From: Actinocatenispora thailandica
Lineage (GTDB): Bacteria; Actinomycetota; Actinomycetes; Mycobacteriales; Micromonosporaceae
NCBI RefSeq assembly: GCF_016865425.1
Contig: NZ_AP023355.1
Coordinates: 928,198 to 992,197, forward strand
DNA length: 64,000 nt
Direction of reading: 5' to 3'
Positions 44,843 through 54,216 of this stretch are shown here, one piece after another (within the stretch, counting starts at the first letter, position 1; each line of letters begins with the position of its first letter). Under the pieces are notes generated by a model that did no database searches, was not told the origin of the DNA, and saw only the letters and a program-made list of their open reading frames with translations. Both the position numbers and the translations under genes were made by a program.

Positions 44843-45637
44843 GTGACGCACACCCACGACACCCACTTCGGCGAACAGGGCGGCCTGCTCACCTACGGCA
44901 GCTACCTGCGCCTTCCCGAGCTGCTCGACCAGCAGCGACCGCAGACCGATCCGGCGGCGCACGACGAGCTGCTGTTCATCACCGTGCACCAGACCTACGA
45001 GCTGTGGTTCAAGCTGGTGCTGCACGACCTGACCGACGCCCGGGACCGGCTGCTCGCCGGTGAGACCTACCTGCCGCGGGTCCGGCTGGAGCGGTGCCGG
45101 GCGATCGGGCGGCTCGCGGTGTCCCAGGTCGACGTCATCGACACCATGACCCCGCAGGACTTCCTGGAGTTTCGTACCGTGCTCGCGCCGGCCTCCGGAT
45201 TCCAGTCGGTGCAGTTCCGCGAGATCGAGTTCCTGTCCGGGCTCAAGGACCCCGGCTACGTGCGCCGGTTCCGCGGGCTCACCGACACCGAGCGGGCGAA
45301 CCTGCTGCGCCGGCTGGAGGAGCCGAGCCTGTGGGACGGCTTCCTGCGGGTGCTCGCCGCGGCCGGCTTCCCGGTGGACACCGCCGAGCAGCGCTTCACC
45401 GCGTACGAGACGATCGCCCGGGACCGCGCGCGGTTCGGCCCGCTGTGGGACCTGGCCGAGGCGCTGATCGAGCACGACCAGGTGTGGGCGCTGTGGCGGG
45501 CCCGGCACGTGCTGATGGTGGAGCGCCAGATCGGCACCAAGAGCGGCACCGGCGGCAGCACCGGGTCGCAGTACCTGCGCGCCCGGGTCGAGCTGCGGTT
45601 CTATCCCGAGCTGTGGGAGCTGCGCAGCCGCCTCTGA
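44843..45637 (+). CDS. kynA: Tryptophan 2,3-dioxygenase
   Basis: A 264-residue heme dioxygenase that opens the indole ring of L-tryptophan to N-formylkynurenine. Signature blocks: LTYGSYLRLPELLDQQ, ELLFITVHQTYELWFKLVLHDL with the distal His, QDFLEFRTVLAPASGFQSVQFREIEF, RARHVLMVERQIGTKSGTGGSTGSQYL with the proximal heme His and substrate loop. GTG 44843 lies 8 bases behind TAGCGT (44829-44834), so a leaderless transcript is likely. No kynureninase or formamidase gene is adjacent. Confidence 0.93.
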   Translation: MTHTHDTHFGEQGGLLTYGSYLRLPELLDQQRPQTDPAAHDELLFITVHQTYELWFKLVLHDLTDARDRLLAGETYLPRVRLERCRAIGRLAVSQVDVIDTMTPQDFLEFRTVLAPASGFQSVQFREIEFLSGLKDPGYVRRFRGLTDTERANLLRRLEEPSLWDGFLRVLAAAGFPVDTAEQRFTAYETIARDRARFGPLWDLAEALIEHDQVWALWRARHVLMVERQIGTKSGTGGSTGSQYLRARVELRFYPELWELRSRL

Positions 45638-45788
45638 CCGGACGAAACGGCTCGCCTCCCCGCCACGCCGGGGCCGCCGGGGCCGGATCCGGCGGCCGTG
45701 CTCCCGGGTTTGTGCCACCCCTCGGCTCGGGCCCGTCCCGGCGCCGAACAAGCCCTTAGCGTGATGGCCTGAGTCAAGGGGAGGGGCC

Positions 45789-47225
45789 ATGACGAGGACG
45801 CTGGAGCAGCGGTACGAGCTGGAGGCGGAGATCGCGTCCGGTGCCGCCGGCACCGTGTGGCGCGCGCGGGACCTCGCCACCGGTACCCCGGTGGCGGTCA
45901 AGTTGCTGCATCCCTCCGCCGCCGCGCAGCCCGACGTGGTCGCGGCGTTCCAGGCGGAGGCGCACATCCTGGGCGAGGTGCGGCACCCGGGCGTGGTGCG
46001 CGCGCGCGAGTTCCTGCACCCCTCCGACGGGACGTACGCGCTGGTGATGGACCTGGTGGCGGGGCGGGACCTGCGCCGGCTGCTGATCGCGGACGGCCCG
46101 CTCGCGCCGGCCGCCGCCGCGTCGGTACTGGCGCAGGTGGCCGCGGCGATCTCGGCCGTGCACGCGGCCGGTGTCGTGCACGGCGACGTCAAGCCGGGCA
46201 ACATCCTGGTCCCCGAGCCGCCCGGTACCGACGGGGTCCGGCTGGTGGACTTCGGTGTGGCGCAACGGATGCAGTGCCCGACCGGTGCGACGCACGCCAC
46301 CCCGGAGTACGTCGCGCCCGAGGTGGTGGCGGGGCGCCCGCCGGTGCCGGCCAGCGACGTGTACGGCATCGGCATCGTGGCGTACGAGGCGCTGTCCGGC
46401 CGCAGCCCGTTCCGCGGCGGCAGCGTCGACGAGGTGCTGCGCCGGCACCACGGCTGGACCGTGGCACAGCTGCCCGGGGTGCCGGAACCGTTGTGGGACC
46501 TGATCAACTGCTGCCTGGCGCTCGACCCGGCGGTGCGCCCGACCGCCGGTGAGCTGAGCGTCCGGCTCGGTGAGCTGGCACCGGAGCTGATCGGCCTGCC
46601 GCCGGTGACCCTCCCACCGGACAGCCCGACGCTGCGCCCGCGGGCCGACCGGGAGCCCACCGACGGTGGCTTCGTCAGCCTGGACAGCCTGCTCGGCTCG
46701 GCCCCGGCGGTGAGTTCCTCGGCCGAGCCGGCGCCGGCCGAGCCGGTCTGGCCGGCGCGGGTCGGGGCGGCGGCGCCGGCCGAGCCCGCTCCGTGGCGGT
46801 CCGACCGCGAGCCGGCACCCGGCGGCAACCGGACCAAGCTGTTGCTCGGCGTGGCCGCCGGCGTGGTGCTGGTGGCGTTGCTCACCTTCGGCGGCTGGCT
46901 GTTGGTGGGCGGGGGCGGCGGCCGGCCGGCCGCGCCGGCGGCGGATCCGAAGCACCCGTCCGCTTCGACGCCGGCCCGGCAGCAGCACCGGTCGGCCAGC
47001 CCGCCGCCGGCGTCGCCGAGTGCCACGCCGGGTGACGGCGGTGCCCAGGCCGGGGGCGGCGACGGGGCCCGGCCCGGCGGTGGGCAGGGCGACGGCGCCG
47101 ACGGCGGCACCGGTACGGACGGCGGCGCCGGTACCGGTGGCGACGGCTCCGGATCCGGTGGCACCGCGGGTGATCCGCCCGGCATCGGCGGGCCGATGCC
47201 GACGATGGGTACGTTCGGCAACTGA
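45789..47225 (+). CDS. Membrane Ser/Thr protein kinase (PknB-type) with HGD catalytic loop
   Basis: A 478-residue kinase. Catalytic domain to ~275: ATP loop EIASGAAGTVWRARD, Lys in VAVKLLHP, catalytic loop VVHGDVKPGNIL (HGD in place of the usual HRD), DFG in LVDFGVAQ, and ATPEYVAPEVV. A Pro/Ala linker leads to one membrane helix (LLLGVAAGVVLVALLTFGGWLLV) and a Gly/Ser/Asp-rich extracytoplasmic tail of ~110 residues lacking PASTA repeats. A -10 TAGCGT near 45757 and GGGGAGGGG before the ATG are visible. Substrates unknown. Confidence 0.88.
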   Translation: MTRTLEQRYELEAEIASGAAGTVWRARDLATGTPVAVKLLHPSAAAQPDVVAAFQAEAHILGEVRHPGVVRAREFLHPSDGTYALVMDLVAGRDLRRLLIADGPLAPAAAASVLAQVAAAISAVHAAGVVHGDVKPGNILVPEPPGTDGVRLVDFGVAQRMQCPTGATHATPEYVAPEVVAGRPPVPASDVYGIGIVAYEALSGRSPFRGGSVDEVLRRHHGWTVAQLPGVPEPLWDLINCCLALDPAVRPTAGELSVRLGELAPELIGLPPVTLPPDSPTLRPRADREPTDGGFVSLDSLLGSAPAVSSSAEPAPAEPVWPARVGAAAPAEPAPWRSDREPAPGGNRTKLLLGVAAGVVLVALLTFGGWLLVGGGGGRPAAPAADPKHPSASTPARQQHRSASPPPASPSATPGDGGAQAGGGDGARPGGGQGDGADGGTGTDGGAGTGGDGSGSGGTAGDPPGIGGPMPTMGTFGN

Positions 47226-47381
47226 CCGAGCGGGCGGTCGGGTGCGGGAAACGTTGCGAGGTAACGGCGGCGCCGGTCGGGACACCGACCGGCGCCGTTC
47301 GCGACTGCCGGGCCGCCCCGACCGACCGCCTCGCCTCGCGGCCGACGCCGCGGATCGCTGGCGGCCGATGTGACTGTCCAG

Positions 47382-47410
47382 TTGCGACCGTCCGGCCCGG
47401 ACAGTACACA
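47382..47410 (+). promoter_or_regulatory. Promoter of the PadR gene
   Basis: TTGCGA (47382-47387), 17 bases, TACACA (47405-47410). The leader of ~40 bases includes GAGGTGG before the start. Confidence 0.5.
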
Positions 47411-47458
47411 ATGGATCGACGAAAAGTCTGGATTTCACTGCGACGAGGTGGCAGCGTG

Positions 47459-47980
47459 ATGGCTATGGCGGATTCTGGTCTCAACGCGACGGCGGCGGCC
47501 CTGCTCGGCCTGCTGCACGAGGGCCCGATGACGGGCGGGCAGCTGATGGCGGCGGCGGAGCGCAAGCTCGGGCCGTTCTGGTCGATGACGCGCAGCCAGG
47601 TCTACCGGGAACTGCCCGCACTGGCCGACGCCGGCCTGGTGCGGATGGGCAAGCCGGGCCCGCGGGCCAGCCAGCCCTACACGATCTCCGCGGCCGGTAA
47701 GCGGGCGTTCGCCCGCTGGCTGTCCGAGCCGGTGGGACGCGACCAGCTGCGCAATCCGGTCATCCTGCGGGTCGCGTTCGGCAAGTTGCACAGCGGGCAG
47801 CAGCTCGCCGAGCTGTACGCGCAGGCGGAGGCGCAGCACAGCGAGGCGCTGTCCGCGGCGCGCGAGCAGGCCAAGCAGGCCACGGCCGACGGCGACGAGT
47901 ACGGTGCCGCCGCGCTCAACTTCGCCGTCGCCTACCATCGCGCGGCGCTGACCTGGCTGAAGAACGCTCCGCGCGGCTGA
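47459..47980 (+). CDS. PadR-family transcriptional regulator
   Basis: A 173-residue regulator: winged helix LNATAAALLGLLHEGPMTGGQLMAAAERKLGPFWSMTRSQVYRELPALADAGLVRM, wing GPRASQPYTISAAGKRAFARWL, then the C-terminal coiled-coil dimerisation region (Vir_act_alpha_C type) with QLAELYAQAEAQHSEALSAAREQ. ATG 47459 has GAGGTGG upstream. PadR proteins usually repress themselves and a neighbouring transporter or detoxification gene; here the neighbours are a kinase and prfB, so the target is unclear. Confidence 0.87.
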   Translation: MAMADSGLNATAAALLGLLHEGPMTGGQLMAAAERKLGPFWSMTRSQVYRELPALADAGLVRMGKPGPRASQPYTISAAGKRAFARWLSEPVGRDQLRNPVILRVAFGKLHSGQQLAELYAQAEAQHSEALSAAREQAKQATADGDEYGAAALNFAVAYHRAALTWLKNAPRG

Positions 47981-48091
47981 CTCGACCGGACCGGTCCGCA
48001 CCGGTGCGCCGGCACCCCGCCCCGGGCGGCCGGCCGGGTCCGCGGCGGGCGAGCAGACGAAGTGTCGCCCCGCCGCGTACCCTTGGCAGTC

Positions 48092-49204
48092 GTGACGATC
48101 CAGGACCTCGCCGACGAGTTGCGCCGCCTCGACCAGACCCTGTCCGGCATCGAGAAGGTGCTCGACATCGACCGGCTGCGCCGGGAGAAGGCCGAGCTGG
48201 AGACGCAGGCCGCGGCGCCGGACCTGTGGGACGACCAGGAGGCCGCCCAGCAGGTGACCTACCGCCTTTCCTACGTGCAGGGTGAGATCGCCCGGCTGGA
48301 GAGCCTCCGGTCCCGGGTGGACGACGCCGGGGTGCTGCTGGAGCTGGCCGAGGCCGAGGACGATGCGGGCAGCGTCGCCGAGGTCGAGGCCGAGGTGACG
48401 CGGTTGCGCAAGGCGGTCGACGAGCTCGAGGTCCGCACCCTGCTGTCCGGGGAGTACGACCAGCGTGAGGCGCTGGTCACGATCCGCGCCGGCGCGGGTG
48501 GGGTGGATGCGGCCGACTTCGCCGAGATGCTGCTCCGGATGTACCTGCGCTGGGCCGAGCGGCACGGCTACGGCACCGAGGTGTACGACACGTCCTACGC
48601 CGAGGAGGCCGGCCTGAAGTCGGCGACCTTCCAGGTCAAGGCGCCGTATGCGTACGGGACGCTGTCCGTGGAGGCGGGTACCCACCGGCTGGTGCGGATC
48701 AGTCCGTTCGACAACCAGGGCCGCCGGCAGACCAGCTTCGCCGCGGTCGAGGTGGTCCCGGTGGTGGAGAAGACCGACGAGATCGAGATCCCGGAGGACG
48801 ACATCCGGGTGGATGTGTACCGCTCGTCCGGTCCGGGTGGCCAGGGTGTCAACACCACCGACTCGGCGGTGCGGATCACCCACATTCCCACCGGCATCGT
48901 CGTGACCTGCCAGAACGAGCGGTCGCAGATCCAGAACCGGGCGTCGGCGATGGCGATCCTGTCGGCGAAGCTGCTCGCGCTCAAGCAGGAGGAGGAGCGC
49001 GCCAAGATCGACGAGCTGCGCGGCGACGTGGCCGGGTCCTGGGGCGACCAGATGCGGTCGTACGTGCTGCATCCTTACCAGATGGTCAAGGACCTGCGCA
49101 CCGCGCACGAGACCGGCAACCCGCAGGCGGTGTTCGACGGCGACATCGACGCGTTCATCGAGGCCGGCATCCGCTGGCGCCGGGAGCAGCAGCCGGTCGG
49201 TTAG
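48092..49204 (+). CDS. prfB: Peptide chain release factor 2
   Basis: A 370-residue RF2 that ends translation at UGA and UAA. The stop-codon reading tripeptide SPF ([15 protein letters not shown]) and the catalytic GGQ loop ([25 protein letters not shown]) are intact. The gene is one uninterrupted frame, so the programmed +1 frameshift used in many bacteria is absent. GTG 48092 lies 8 bases behind TACCCT, fitting leaderless translation; upstream in-frame codons are unlikely. It heads the prfB-ftsE-ftsX-smpB-ssrA block. Confidence 0.95.
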   Translation: MTIQDLADELRRLDQTLSGIEKVLDIDRLRREKAELETQAAAPDLWDDQEAAQQVTYRLSYVQGEIARLESLRSRVDDAGVLLELAEAEDDAGSVAEVEAEVTRLRKAVDELEVRTLLSGEYDQREALVTIRAGAGGVDAADFAEMLLRMYLRWAERHGYGTEVYDTSYAEEAGLKSATFQVKAPYAYGTLSVEAGTHRLVRISPFDNQGRRQTSFAAVEVVPVVEKTDEIEIPEDDIRVDVYRSSGPGGQGVNTTDSAVRITHIPTGIVVTCQNERSQIQNRASAMAILSAKLLALKQEEERAKIDELRGDVAGSWGDQMRSYVLHPYQMVKDLRTAHETGNPQAVFDGDIDAFIEAGIRWRREQQPVG

Positions 49205-49593
49205 CCGGGTCGGGCCTCGCGGCCACCGCTCGCTCTTTCGTGTCATCGGACGACGCAGTGCTCACTCCGGGGAGTGAGCACTGCGCGTTGCTGCGCCGAG
49301 CCGGACCGCGAAGAAGGTAACTTTCTGTGTGGGCGACCTCCCCAGTCGTCCACGGCCCGGGACGCTGTCGGTCGGTGGCGGTACGGGCGAAACCCCTCGG
49401 GCCCGTCGTGTTTCCGGTCGCGACGGGCCCAGCCCGTGTCGGACGAACTGCCCACAATGGCGTGATTCGCGACACCCTGAGCGGCGAATTTCGAGGTCTC
49501 AGCCACTGAAACGGCACCCATCGATGGAGGTACCGGACGAAGTGGCGTGCCTGCCCCCGCCCGCACTTGTCGCTCCGCGTAAACTTCCGACCC
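49205..49593. other. Intergenic region prfB-ftsE with two strong hairpins (389 bp)
   Basis: Besides the terminator at 49256-49283, a second hairpin with a perfect 10-bp stem (GGGCCCGTCG 49399-49408, CGACGGGCCC 49421-49430) lies mid-region. No gene is apparent. A structured leader or small RNA is possible. Confidence 0.4.
49256..49283 (+). terminator. Terminator after prfB, 13-bp perfect stem
   Basis: CAGTGCTCACTCC pairs with GGAGTGAGCACTG; the loop opens from the central GG. Confidence 0.75.
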
Positions 49594-50274
49594 GTGATTC
49601 AGCTGGAGAACGTCACCAAGACCTACCCCCGGGCGACGCGACCCTCGCTGGAGGGTGCCAGCGCCTTCATCGAGAAGGGTGAGTTCGTCTTCTTCATCGG
49701 GCCGACCGGCTCGGGGAAGACCACGATCATCCGGTTGCTGCTGCGGGAAGAGACCCCGACCTCGGGTCGGGTGGTCGTCAACGGCCGCGACGTGGCGAAC
49801 ATGCACTCCTGGAAGGTGCCGGCGTTCCGCCGGTCCATCGGGTGCGTGTTCCAGGATTTCCGGCTGCTGCCGAACCGCACCGCCGCCGAGAACGTCGCGT
49901 TCGCGCTGGAGGTCATCGGCAAGTCACGCACCGTCGCACGGCGCGTGGTGCCCGAGGTCCTGGAACTGGTCGGCCTGGGCGGCAAGGAGAACCGGTACCC
50001 GCACCAGCTGTCCGGCGGTGAACAGCAGCGCGTCGCGATCGCGCGGGCGTTCGTCAACCGCCCGCTGGTGCTGCTGGCCGACGAGCCGACCGGAAACCTC
50101 GACCCGGACACCAGTATCGAGATCATGCGGCTGCTGGATCGGATCAACCGCACCGGTACCACCATCGTGATGGTCACCCACGACTCCAACATCGTGAACC
50201 AGATGCGTCGTCGGGTGATCGAGATCGACACCGGCCGGATCGTGCGGGACCAGCCGCGCGGCGTCTACGGCTGA
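49594..50274 (+). CDS. ftsE: Cell-division ABC ATPase FtsE
   Basis: A 226-residue ATPase that with FtsX activates peptidoglycan hydrolases at the septum. It begins [12 protein letters not shown]; Walker [13 protein letters not shown]-loop [18 protein letters not shown], signature [14 protein letters not shown], Walker [14 protein letters not shown] and H-loop VTHDSN are intact. GTG 49594 follows TAAACT (49580-49585) by 8 bases, suggesting a leaderless transcript. FtsX follows after 58 bases. Confidence 0.95.
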   Translation: MIQLENVTKTYPRATRPSLEGASAFIEKGEFVFFIGPTGSGKTTIIRLLLREETPTSGRVVVNGRDVANMHSWKVPAFRRSIGCVFQDFRLLPNRTAAENVAFALEVIGKSRTVARRVVPEVLELVGLGGKENRYPHQLSGGEQQRVAIARAFVNRPLVLLADEPTGNLDPDTSIEIMRLLDRINRTGTTIVMVTHDSNIVNQMRRRVIEIDTGRIVRDQPRGVYG

Positions 50275-50332
50275 TCCGGGTCGCAAGACTCCCGTCCGAG
50301 ATAGAGCGCGGCTCACCACCGGAAGGAAGCAG

Positions 50333-51214
50333 ATGCGCGCGAAGTACGTCCTGTCCGAGGTCTTCCTCGGACTGTGGCGCAACGTCACGATGACGATCGC
50401 CATGATCATCACGATGGCGGTGTCGCTGTCGATGCTCGGCGCCAGCCTCCTGCTGTACTGGAAGGTCCAGGACATGCAGGACTACTTCAATACGAAGGTG
50501 GAGATGTCGGTCTTCCTCAAGACCGGCTTCACGCAGGACCAGAAGCAGCAGCTGCAGAGCGAGCTGAACAACGACAACCGGGTGTCGAAGCTTCAGTTCG
50601 AGAGCCAGAACCAGGCCTACCAGCGCTTCCGGACCGAGTTCAAGGACGCCAAGGACCTCGTCGACTCCACCAAGCCGGAGGCGCTGCCCGCGTCGTTCCG
50701 GGTCAAGCTGAAGGACCCGCACCAGTACGCCGCGGTCCAGGCCGACTACAAGGGCAAGCCCGGCGTGGAGTCGATCGTCAACCAGCAGCAGACGCTGGAC
50801 AAGATCTTCTCCGTCCTCAACGGCATCCAGAACCTCGCGCTGGTGGTGGCCATCGTGCAGGGTCTGGCGGCGCTCCTGCTGGTGGCGAACACCATCCAGG
50901 TCGCCGCGTACTCCAGACGCCGCGAGGTCGGGATCATGAAGCTGGTCGGCGCGTCGAACTGGTTCATCCAGCTACCGTTCGTGCTGGAGGCGGTGTTCGC
51001 CGGCCTGATCGGTGCGGTGATCTCGTTCATCGTGCTCGGCGTGGCCAAGGCGTTCCTGCTGGACAAGACGTTGTCCGGGATCTTCACCGCCGGCATCATC
51101 CCGCCGATCAGCTGGAACGACATCCTGCTGACGCTGCCGCTGCTGTTGCTGGTCGCCGCGGTGATCAGCGCCGCGACCGGCTGGGTCACGCTGCGGTTCC
51201 GGCTGCGCACCTGA
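50333..51214 (+). CDS. ftsX: Cell-division membrane protein FtsX
   Basis: A 293-residue FtsX with N-terminal cytoplasmic helix [17 protein letters not shown], first membrane helix ([24 protein letters not shown]), an extracytoplasmic loop of ~110 residues that contacts hydrolase activators, and three further helices ([60 protein letters not shown]). The segment [18 protein letters not shown] is the MacB/FtsX coupling element that contacts FtsE. GGAAGGA precedes the ATG. Confidence 0.95.
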   Translation: MRAKYVLSEVFLGLWRNVTMTIAMIITMAVSLSMLGASLLLYWKVQDMQDYFNTKVEMSVFLKTGFTQDQKQQLQSELNNDNRVSKLQFESQNQAYQRFRTEFKDAKDLVDSTKPEALPASFRVKLKDPHQYAAVQADYKGKPGVESIVNQQQTLDKIFSVLNGIQNLALVVAIVQGLAALLLVANTIQVAAYSRRREVGIMKLVGASNWFIQLPFVLEAVFAGLIGAVISFIVLGVAKAFLLDKTLSGIFTAGIIPPISWNDILLTLPLLLLVAAVISAATGWVTLRFRLRT

Positions 51215-51387
51215 CCGCCCACCCGACCGGTACCGGCCGGGCCGCCCCACCGCGGGCGACCCGGCCGGTCCGTGTCCGGGGGAAACGGTTGGACGCGGTG
51301 GGTACCCGGTCCCGTACCATGGGCGGTCGGTCGGGAAGCAGAGGTGTCGGTGCAGCTTGCCGGTACCTGTCGGGGAGTGGAGGAACG

Positions 51388-51867
51388 GTGCCACGGGAAC
51401 AGGGGCGCAAGCTCGTCGCGTCGAACAAGCGGGCCCGGCACGACTACGCCATCCTCGACACGTACGAGGCGGGCATGGTGCTGACCGGCACCGAGGTCAA
51501 GTCGCTGCGGGCCGGGCGCGCCTCGCTCACCGACGCGTTCGCACACCTCGACGGCCACGAGATCTGGCTCTACGGGATGCACGTGCCGGAGTACGTCAAC
51601 GGGACCTGGACCAACCACGCCCCGCGCCGGACCCGCAAGCTGTTGCTGAACCGGCGCGAGATCGACAAGATCGCCGGCAAGCTCAGCGAGTCCGGTGTCA
51701 CCCTGGTGCCGCTGTCCGTCTACTTCAACAACGGGTACGCCAAGGTCGAGCTGGGCCTCGCCCGCGGCAAGAAGACCTGGGACAAGCGGCAGGACATCGC
51801 CAAGCGCGACGCGGACCGGGAGATCGCCCGGGTGATGGGCCGCCGCCGCAAGGGCATGACCGCCTGA
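51388..51867 (+). CDS. smpB: SsrA-binding protein SmpB
   Basis: A 159-residue tmRNA partner in ribosome rescue. Family landmarks: [74 protein letters not shown] and the basic C-terminal tail MGRRRKG. GTG 51388 has GTGGAGGAA upstream. ssrA lies about 300 bases downstream in the same direction, separated by a degenerate Uma2 fragment. Confidence 0.95.
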   Translation: MPREQGRKLVASNKRARHDYAILDTYEAGMVLTGTEVKSLRAGRASLTDAFAHLDGHEIWLYGMHVPEYVNGTWTNHAPRRTRKLLLNRREIDKIAGKLSESGVTLVPLSVYFNNGYAKVELGLARGKKTWDKRQDIAKRDADREIARVMGRRRKGMTA

Positions 51868-51880
51868 GCTGGGCCGTTGC

Positions 51881-52103
51881 GGCCACCGCCAGAACCTCGG
51901 CTTCGGGCTGCTTGCCCGAATCATGCCCGCCCTGCCGGACGGCTGGGCGCTGCGGTACGACTACGGGCTGACCATCGGTGGCCGGCAGGCCGTTCCCGAT
52001 CTGGTGGTCTTCGACGTGGAACGAGGTTCGGGTGATTCGGCCCGGTTCGGAGCTGGCGGTCGAGGAGCCGTTCCCGATCGTGCTGCGCAGCCCGGTGCGG
52101 TGA
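51881..52103 (+). pseudogene. Uma2-family (DUF820) nuclease remnant
   Basis: Translation gives GHRQNLGFGLLARIMPALPDGW then YDYGLTIGGRQAVPDLVVF, the middle of a Uma2 protein, followed after a frame change near 52020 by VRVIRPGSELAVEEPFPIVL, its C-terminal end. Start codon, N-terminus and catalytic centre are missing, so this is an internally deleted pseudogene between smpB and ssrA. Confidence 0.6.
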
Positions 52104-52114
52104 GCGATACCGGG

Positions 52115-52144
52115 AAGACAACCGGGGCGGTCGGACGTTAAGAT
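52115..52144 (+). promoter_or_regulatory. Promoter of ssrA
   Basis: AAGACA (52115-52120), 18 bases, TAAGAT (52139-52144); the tmRNA 5' end follows ~19 bases later. Confidence 0.5.
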
Positions 52145-52162
52145 CGATGTACAACTCAACAG

Positions 52163-52534
52163 GGGGGTGACTGGTTTCGACTTCGTACGTCGAGCCAGGG
52201 GAAGCGGGCTGAGGAAGCCGACGTCGTCTCATTAATCGGTCGTCGGAAACCAAAAAGCGCCAACTCTAAGCGCGCTGACTTCGCTCTCGCCGCCTGAGGC
52301 GAGTAGCAAGTCTGTCGGTCCGGAAGTGCCTTCGGTCCGGTAGCCGGCATCAGCTAGAGGGCTTGCTGTTCGAGTTCGGCCGCGGAACTCGGACGGGACT
52401 TTCACAGCGGCTGGGCCTGTCACATCGTCTCGCTCGCGTGATCGATGGGGCCAAGTAGAGGCATAGCGAGCTGCGCCCGGAGAAGCCCTGGCAACACAGC
52501 GAAGGACCCGGGTTCAATTCCCGGCACCTCCACC
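52163..52534 (+). ncRNA. ssrA: tmRNA (SsrA)
   Basis: Begins GGGGGTGACTGGTTTCGAC and ends GGTTCAATTCCCGGCACC TCC; the first seven bases GGGGGTG pair with CACCTCC (52525-52531) to form the alanyl acceptor stem. The tag frame GCC AAC TCT AAG ... encodes ANSKRADFALAA followed by TGA at about 52297-52299, a typical actinobacterial tag ending ALAA. The discriminator A is followed by CCG, so the full CCA end is not encoded in the genome. It works with the neighbouring smpB product in trans-translation. Confidence 0.95.
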
Positions 52535-52544
52535 GAGTCGGATG

Positions 52545-52582
52545 GGCGGACTGTGCTCGCGAAGTGCGCGAGCCGGTCCGCC
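52545..52582 (+). terminator. Terminator of ssrA
   Basis: Outer stem GGCGGAC/GTCCGCC with an inner CTCGCG/CGCGAG stem. A second hairpin (TGCGGGGGC 52594-52602, GCCCCCGCA 52606-52614) follows. Confidence 0.65.
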
Positions 52583-52738
52583 TCGTCGTGTTCTGCGGGG
52601 GCGCGGCCCCCGCACCCCGCGCCGGAGGGGCTTCGCCCCCCGGCACCCCCGGTGACTCGCTGGGGTGCTCTGCGCTGGTTGCTTCCGGATCGACCCTTTC
52701 GAGTCCAGGCGCGTGACCACCGCTGATATGGCGGTCGT

Positions 52739-52772
52739 CGCGGTGCCGGGGGGCGAGCCGCCCGGCACCGCG
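52739..52772. terminator. Terminator before the convergent C39 peptidase gene, 12-bp stem
   Basis: CGCGGTGCCGGG pairs perfectly with CCCGGCACCGCG around a 10-base loop. Confidence 0.7.
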
Positions 52773-52778
52773 TGGTGG

Positions 52779-54026
52779 TTACCAGTTCGGCTGGCCGGGA
52801 GGTAAGGGGAGCGGGGTGCCGGGGTCGTGCACCACGTAGGTGGTGCCGCCGGAGCTGGTGAGCCAGGCGGATTCCAGCTCGGCGCGGCCGACGGCCTTAC
52901 GGACCGAGGCGTCGTCGGCCGAGTACGGGTCGTTGAGCACCGGGCTGCCGTCGGCCGCGAAGCCGGCGAGGACCATCAGGTGTCCGTTGGTGCCGTAGTC
53001 GAGGCCCGGGATCTCGCCCTTCTTGAACGAGGCGGACAGCACCAGCGGGATCCCGGCCTGGATGAACAGTTCCGCTTCGGCCAGGGATCGCAGCCGGGTC
53101 ACGAACCCGGACAGGCCGCCGAAGCGGGCCGCGTAGGCCGTGTTGAACGGCCAGTTGCCGCACCCGGTGTACCGGTAGTCGTACACGTTGCGGGCCGCGT
53201 GATCGACCCACGGGTCGGCGTAGCTCGGATCGACCCAGGCGTAGTCGTCCGCGGTCGGGCCGGTGCCCCAGTACGCCACGACCATCGACGTCGAGGTCGG
53301 GCTGCACCAGGCCTCGCCGCCACCGTCCCACTGCGGGTACTGGCCGGAGTGGATCTCCTGCGAGTACTGCGGCACGTCCAGCACGGTGCCGGCCGCCGCG
53401 CCGGGCGCGCTCGCGGTCGGCTTGCTGCTGGGCAGGGCGGAGGCCACCGCGCCGATCGAGCGCAGCGCGGGGGCGTCGGTACTGCCCGCGGGACGGTACA
53501 GGGTGAGCCGCAACTGCCAGCTGGCGAGCGTCACGCCGGACGCCGCGACGAACGTGTCGACCTGCACGGTGCCGGTGGCGTCGGCCTGGTTGCCGACCGA
53601 GGTGCGGTGCAGCGCGGTGTCGTCGGCGCACCACCGGCCCAGCACGTACCAGCCGGTGTTCGGGCCGTGCATCTCGACCTGCAGCCAGCTACCCCCGGGC
53701 GTGGTGGCGTTCCAGGAGCTGATCAGCTCGGTCAGGCCGAAGCCCGGGTCGACCGACGGCGACGTCCACTGGCCGTACTCGTAGCCGGCGGTCGATCCGT
53801 ACGGGTCGGTGTAGTCGATGGTGCCGATCGGCTCGGTGAGCACGAGCGCGCCGTTCTCGACCGCGGTACCGGCGGTGGTGCCGGCGCCGAGTTCGGTGCC
53901 GGTCCACGACTGGTAGGCGATGTCGCGGGTGCCGGAGCGGGGCTTCGACCCGGCGAACGCGGGGCCGCCGCTCGCGAGGCCGGCGGCGAGTGCGGCGCCG
54001 CCGGTCAGAACCGTTCGTCGCTTCAT
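52779..54026 (-). CDS. Secreted C39-family peptidase
   Basis: A 415-residue exported protein. The N-terminus MKRRTVLTGGAALAAGLASG has a twin-arginine-like motif and hydrophobic core ending near AFA. A beta-sandwich-type middle region precedes the papain-like C39 domain: VLDVPQYSQEIHSGQYP, catalytic Cys in WCSPTSTSMVVAYWG, and the His in NGHLMVLAGFAADGSPVLNDPYS. It probably cleaves a cell-wall or extracellular peptide; target unknown. ATG 54026 is 9 bases after GGAGG; a GTG two codons earlier is too close. Confidence 0.85.
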   Translation of the reverse strand: MKRRTVLTGGAALAAGLASGGPAFAGSKPRSGTRDIAYQSWTGTELGAGTTAGTAVENGALVLTEPIGTIDYTDPYGSTAGYEYGQWTSPSVDPGFGLTELISSWNATTPGGSWLQVEMHGPNTGWYVLGRWCADDTALHRTSVGNQADATGTVQVDTFVAASGVTLASWQLRLTLYRPAGSTDAPALRSIGAVASALPSSKPTASAPGAAAGTVLDVPQYSQEIHSGQYPQWDGGGEAWCSPTSTSMVVAYWGTGPTADDYAWVDPSYADPWVDHAARNVYDYRYTGCGNWPFNTAYAARFGGLSGFVTRLRSLAEAELFIQAGIPLVLSASFKKGEIPGLDYGTNGHLMVLAGFAADGSPVLNDPYSADDASVRKAVGRAELESAWLTSSGGTTYVVHDPGTPLPLPPGQPNW

Positions 54027-54144
54027 TGGCACTTTCCTCCGCCCGAATTCGGGATTTCGGAATATTTACGCCAGACGCTACCGGATCGCGACGGCACGGG
54101 CCAGAGCCGCGCGGGCGCTCAGCGCCCGCCGTCGCGCCAGCTGC

Positions 54145-54216
54145 GCCGGGTACGGGAGCCGAGGAGGTCAGCGGCGTTTCGCCGGGTACGGGAGCCGAGG
54201 AGGTCAGCGGCGTTTC
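54145..54216. repeat. 36-bp tandem duplication across the dedA stop codon
   Basis: Two copies, 54145-54180 and 54181-54216 (GCCGGGTACGGGAGCCGAGG...). The second contains the dedA stop and last codons, the first is its duplicate just downstream. Confidence 0.8.

Noticed and set aside
48092-49204. Programmed frameshift in prfB
   Set aside because: The gene is one continuous frame; no in-frame TGA occurs in the early codons.
49205-49593. 6C-type small RNA
   Set aside because: The two C-rich loops that define it are not present.
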